Both the position numbers and the translations under genes were made by a program. The notes under the pieces were generated by a model, which saw only the letters and a program-made list of their open reading frames with translations, did not search any database and was not told where the DNA came from. From NCBI GenBank assembly GCA_903871855.1, contig CAIQIK010000042.1:62001-126000 (forward strand): a stretch of DNA of 64,000 nucleotides, written 5' to 3'. Shown one piece after another: positions 61,083 to 64,000 of this stretch. How positions within the stretch are numbered: the first letter of the stretch is position 1; each line of letters starts with the position of its first letter. This DNA is from an uncultured Caldisericota bacterium. Lineage in GTDB: Bacteria; Caldisericota; Caldisericia; Cryosericales; Cryosericaceae.

Positions 61083-62482
61083 AGGTGTTCATCTACACAC
61101 TTGGCTGCAAGGTCAACGAGGTCGACTCCGAGCTGTATGCACAGGAAATGCGTTTGCTGGGTGCCGAAACGACCACAGCGCTGACTGAAGCCGACGCCGT
61201 CATCGTGAACTCGTGCAGTGTCACGAACCGGGCCCAGGCTCAGAGCCTGCAGTTTGCGCGTCGTGCCCTGCGCGAACGGCCAGGGGCGCCCGTGTATCTC
61301 ACCGGATGCGGAGCAACACTGCTGAACCTGACGCGTACGGAAGCTCCTGCCGGTGTCGCCGTCGTTGCCATGCGTGATCGAGTGGAAGTGGCGAGGCTTG
61401 TCGTCCACTCAGGTGATGCAGCACAGGTCACAGCGCGATGGGTCGATGGGCGCATCCAGAGAGCGGGGCCCCGCAACCGTGTGGACGTGCGCGTGCAGGA
61501 GGGGTGCGATAACATGTGCACCTATTGCGTCGTGCCGTTTGTGCGTGGCTCGCGCCTTGAATCCAAGCCCGCCCTTGTGGCGGTGGACGAAGTCATGGGG
61601 CTTGCGGCGGCAGGTGTCAAGGAAGTCGTGCTGACTGGGACAGAGATAGGCAAGTACGGAGAGGCACCACTCAGAAGCACCCCTCGTATTCGAAGAATAT
61701 ACTCGGGAAGTACGCCCTTCGTATTGGACCAACATGCTCAGGGGGCATTGGAGGAACATGCTCGTGAGGAAGCGCCGAACAGACTACCTGCCCTGCTGGA
61801 CAGCATGCTGGGGGCGCTTGAGTCTGCAGGACTTCCGACGCGTGTTCGCATCAGCTCGCTCAATCCGGACGCGATCACCGAAGCGCTGGTCGGTCAGTTT
61901 GCAAACCATGTCGCGCTGTGCCCGCAGCTACATCTTCCCCTGCAGAGCGGGAGTGACGCAGTCCTGAGGCGTATGCGTCGGCCATATACATCGAAGGACC
62001 TACTCGACAGTGTGCAACGCCTGCGGGTCGTCGACCCGGCGTTCACCCTGACGACGGACGTCATCGTCGGGTACCCCGGTGAGACCGAGGAGGACCTGCA
62101 GGCTACCTTGGACGTAGTCCGGCTTGCGGCGTTCGCCAAGGTCCACGCATTCCCCTATTCAGCCCGTCCGTTCACCCCTGCGACACGTGAAGAGAACCAG
62201 GTCCCGCCGGGAGTCGCAAAGGAACGACTCCACCGCGTGCTCGAGCTCGCGGAGCAAACGGGTGTGGCATTTGCTCGCCGGTTTATCGGTCGGGACGTAA
62301 CGATCGTATCCGAGAAGTCCTTTCCCGGAGAGGTTGAAGGGTACTCAGAGTACTATCTCTGGACAGAGGGACGGATGCGTGGAAACAAAGTGCTCGAACG
62401 TGACAGCTTTGTCGTCGTTCACGTTGAGGGTTGTCACTGGGATGGTGACCGGGTCGTCCTTTCCGGGGGCGTAGCTACATGA
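61079..62482 (+). CDS. mtaB: tRNA t6A37 methylthiotransferase with in-frame repeat insertion
   Basis: The radical SAM methylthiotransferase of the MiaB/MtaB family has an N-terminal 4Fe-4S domain (TLGCKVNEVDSE, NSCSVTNRAQ, TGCGA), the radical SAM motif CDNMCTYC (C143, C147, C150) with VVPFVRG, and a C-terminal TRAM domain. MtaB makes ms2t6A at A37 of ANN-decoding tRNAs. It is 467 residues; residues 195-230 are encoded by 108 bp of nested palindromic repeat (61660-61767). Removing them joins TGTEIGKYG to EAPNRLPALLDSM and leaves 431 residues, the usual length. The site is a surface-like loop before the second half of the barrel. Confidence 0.93.
   Translation: MKVFIYTLGCKVNEVDSELYAQEMRLLGAETTTALTEADAVIVNSCSVTNRAQAQSLQFARRALRERPGAPVYLTGCGATLLNLTRTEAPAGVAVVAMRDRVEVARLVVHSGDAAQVTARWVDGRIQRAGPRNRVDVRVQEGCDNMCTYCVVPFVRGSRLESKPALVAVDEVMGLAAAGVKEVVLTGTEIGKYGEAPLRSTPRIRRIYSGSTPFVLDQHAQGALEEHAREEAPNRLPALLDSMLGALESAGLPTRVRISSLNPDAITEALVGQFANHVALCPQLHLPLQSGSDAVLRRMRRPYTSKDLLDSVQRLRVVDPAFTLTTDVIVGYPGETEEDLQATLDVVRLAAFAKVHAFPYSARPFTPATREENQVPPGVAKERLHRVLELAEQTGVAFARRFIGRDVTIVSEKSFPGEVEGYSEYYLWTEGRMRGNKVLERDSFVVVHVEGCHWDGDRVVLSGGVAT
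61660..61767 (-). repeat. Three nested 36-bp units inside mtaB
   Basis: In minus orientation. The outer unit is split: 61660-61672 (tail plus GTGG and GA) and 61744-61767 (TCAC, GA, GCAT, loop, ATGC). Inside are a GTAT/ATAC unit of 35 bp (61673-61707) and a CCCT/AGGG unit of 36 bp (61708-61743). Total length is exactly 108 bp, keeping the mtaB frame; a one-base gain (61744) balances a one-base loss in the inner unit. Confidence 0.88.
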
Positions 62483-62844
62483 TGGACGCGAAGGAACAGG
62501 GCTGCGCCTTCTGCCGTATCAGCCGTCACGAAGCGCCGGCCGAATACATCTACGAGGATGAGACGGTCTTCGTCATCAAAGACCGGTTTCCGAAGGCGCC
62601 GGTACACCTGCTCGTCATCCCTCGAAAGCATATCGCTCGCATCGATACGCTCAGCACAGAAGACAATGGGCTGATCGTTCACCTCTTCGAGGTCATCCGG
62701 CTGATTGCGGTCAAGTACCGCCTTGAAGCAGGGTATCGCGTCATTATCAACTCGGGCGTCGAAGGTGGACAGACCGTGTCACACCTGCACGTTCACATCA
62801 TAGCGGGCAAGTGCCTCGGGTTCAGGGAGGACGCTGCGCTCTAG
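62479..62844 (+). CDS. HIT family protein (Hint-like)
   Basis: The 121-residue histidine-triad hydrolase has an N-terminal zinc-type CAFCRI, the PVHLLVIPRKHI strand and the catalytic SHLHVHIIAG. Such proteins hydrolyse nucleoside phosphoramidates or AMP-lysine. The start overlaps the mtaB stop (ATGA). Its TAG stop overlaps the stop of the convergent ferritin-like gene. Confidence 0.92.
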   Translation: MMDAKEQGCAFCRISRHEAPAEYIYEDETVFVIKDRFPKAPVHLLVIPRKHIARIDTLSTEDNGLIVHLFEVIRLIAVKYRLEAGYRVIINSGVEGGQTVSHLHVHIIAGKCLGFREDAAL

Positions 62845-63341
62845 AACGGTGCGAAACGGTTTTCTGCCCAGATGCGCTCTTTGAGAAGGTCGTATGCTTT
62901 CTCGAGAAGATGTAGGTGGAGTTTCTCCCATTCTTCCAGTTGTGTGTAGAGTGCAGCCTCGTCGGGCTGGGTAGCCTTCTCGGCCGCCGCATGATAGAAT
63001 TCCCATGAATTGCGCTCGAGCAGCATACCTGTGTGAATAGCAGAAGCTTCGTGCTGCGAGAGATCCTTTGCGCTGCGCACAGCATCGGCCAGGACCTCAT
63101 CGTGAGTCGTTTCTTTCAGTGCTCCGAGCCCAGTGATGTCCAGCATGTTCCCCGCCCGTATGCGGTCCAGTTCCTTGCCGATGTACTGCTGGTGTTTCTC
63201 CTCCTGCTCGGTCAGATAAACGAAAACGTCGCGCACCTCCCCTTCGGGCAAGGTGCCGGTTACGTCGCGGTAGAACAGCCATCCTTCGATTTCGAGCTGC
63301 AGCGCGTCCTTGAGAAGAGCAATCGTTCCTTCTTCGCTCAT
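62841..63341 (-). CDS. Ferritin-like/rubrerythrin-type diiron protein
   Basis: A 166-residue four-helix protein with paired metal-ligand motifs: ALQLEIEGWLFYRD, EQEEKHQQYI (ExxH), HEASAIHTGMLLERNSWEFY and EWEKLHLHLL (ExxH). This is the erythrin domain of rubrerythrins; the rubredoxin domain is absent. It probably reduces peroxide or handles iron in an anaerobe. It overlaps the upstream helicase gene by 4 nt (ATGA) and is therefore co-transcribed with it. Confidence 0.88.
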   Translation of the reverse strand: MSEEGTIALLKDALQLEIEGWLFYRDVTGTLPEGEVRDVFVYLTEQEEKHQQYIGKELDRIRAGNMLDITGLGALKETTHDEVLADAVRSAKDLSQHEASAIHTGMLLERNSWEFYHAAAEKATQPDEAALYTQLEEWEKLHLHLLEKAYDLLKERIWAENRFAPF

Positions 63342-64000
63342 GCGCCACCTCCAGTGGTCGTGTCAAGTCTGTCGAGCAGAAGCTGAAGCAGAACACGTGC
63401 GCCGTTTTTGTCCAGCGGCTTGTTGTTGTTGCCGCACTTGGGCGAGTACACACAGCTTGGACAGCCATCCTTGCAGGGGCAATCGGTCACGCGGTCCAGT
63501 GCAAGGCGCACGACATCACGAAAACGGCCGTATGCCGATTCAGTGAGGCCGACGCCTCCGATATGACCATCGTACACAAAGATGCTGGGTTTCAGCGTGT
63601 CCCGATGAAGAATCGTCGAGATGCCACCCAGGTCACGCCGGTCGCACAGCACGACGATCGGCATCAGGGCGATGAGCAGGTGCTCAGCTGCGTGCAGGCT
63701 CCCTGCAATGTCATACCCGCCTTCCTTGAGCGTTTCGAGTATGGCATCAGGGATGGTGATCCAAAGCGCCATCGTATCGTAGCTGATCTCCGGCGTGTCG
63801 ATGTACTCTCGCCCGACCTCTGTCTCGATGTGAAAGCTCTTCTTGATGAAGCCGACCGTCTGCTCAGATACCACGACCTTGCCGAACGACAGGCCGACGT
63901 CGCCGCAGTCACGATGGTCCCGTTCGTTCTGGACAACGACGTCACTGCGAATGATTGCATCGGTGTAGTAGTTCTGCGTCGTGGGGGTGGCATGGACGAC
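63338..64000 (-). CDS. MrfA/YprA-type DEAD-box helicase, C-terminal part (cut by window end)
   Basis: The frame is open to the last base, so this is only the C-terminal 220 residues. They match the DUF1998 region of MrfA/YprA helicases: VGFIKKSFHIETEVG, LHAAEHLLIALMP, DLGG, PSIFVYDGHIGGVGLTESAY and a four-Cys zinc site CPCKDGCPSCVYSPKC. These proteins act in DNA repair (MrfA excises mitomycin crosslinks). The upstream residues (ATPTTQNYYTDAII) also fit the family, so the internal GTG at 63874 is not the start. Confidence 0.9.
   Translation of the reverse strand, partial: VVHATPTTQNYYTDAIIRSDVVVQNERDHRDCGDVGLSFGKVVVSEQTVGFIKKSFHIETEVGREYIDTPEISYDTMALWITIPDAILETLKEGGYDIAGSLHAAEHLLIALMPIVVLCDRRDLGGISTILHRDTLKPSIFVYDGHIGGVGLTESAYGRFRDVVRLALDRVTDCPCKDGCPSCVYSPKCGNNNKPLDKNGARVLLQLLLDRLDTTTGGGA

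Overview
The window is 64 kb of ordinary, gene-dense bacterial chromosome with many GTG/TTG starts, 1-8 nt gene overlaps and long operons. It holds 52 complete protein genes, two protein genes cut by the window edges, and one tRNA. The gene content (Na+/H+-pumping Rnf complex, ferritin-like protein, GatCAB, HrcA, bactofilin, many secreted copper-amine-oxidase-type stalk-domain proteins, no outer-membrane biogenesis operon) suggests an anaerobic bacterium of a Clostridia-like or deep-branching lineage. A Caldisericota relative is my best guess, from general impression only and with low confidence.

Layout. 1-8.0 kb: three secreted Ig-like/stalk-domain proteins, a DUF4446 membrane protein, an M23 endopeptidase and a bactofilin (cell-surface block). 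8.0-13.1 kb: FtsB/DivIC-like protein, S1-domain protein, tRNA-Met, a BsuPI-SLH surface protein and oligoendopeptidase PepF, separated by repeat-filled gaps. 13.1-19.6 kb: murJ, a TPR gene, tilS, hpt, ftsH. 19.6-25.0 kb (minus): a four-gene operon with an amidohydrolase that has lost its metal ligands, adenine deaminase, an allantoinase-like enzyme and a class II aldolase. 25-31 kb: DUF362 ferredoxin-like protein, a 1127-residue membrane-anchored surface protein with internal 22-residue repeats, and a DUF4388 protein. 31-41 kb (minus): one apparent valS-folC-zinc ribbon-rnfCDGEAB transcription unit. 41-51.5 kb: smc-DUF503, then (minus) a beta-propeller protein, ligA and gatCAB. 51.6-58.2 kb: tldD-tldE-pfk, and (minus) lapA-queT-nitrilase-nadE. 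58.2-64 kb: a CsoR-family regulator with a thioredoxin, hrcA-rsmE-mtaB-HIT, and (minus) an MrfA/YprA helicase C-terminus with a ferritin-like protein.

The most unusual content is a family of 36-bp palindromic units found in five intergenic clusters and inside one gene. Each unit is a hairpin of 29 nt (4-bp outer stem, invariant tandem GA/GA mismatch, 3-4-bp inner stem, 9-11-nt loop) plus a 7-nt tail ending in pyrimidines. Inner and outer stems show compensatory changes while the GA/GA mismatch is kept. Units insert into each other like Russian dolls, and into two other short repeat families, of which uninterrupted copies are also present in the window. Insertion adds exactly 36 bp with no target duplication. 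In mtaB three nested units total exactly 108 bp (36 codons) and keep the reading frame open. This looks like a tiny, non-autonomous, precisely inserting mobile element, possibly moved as single-stranded DNA.
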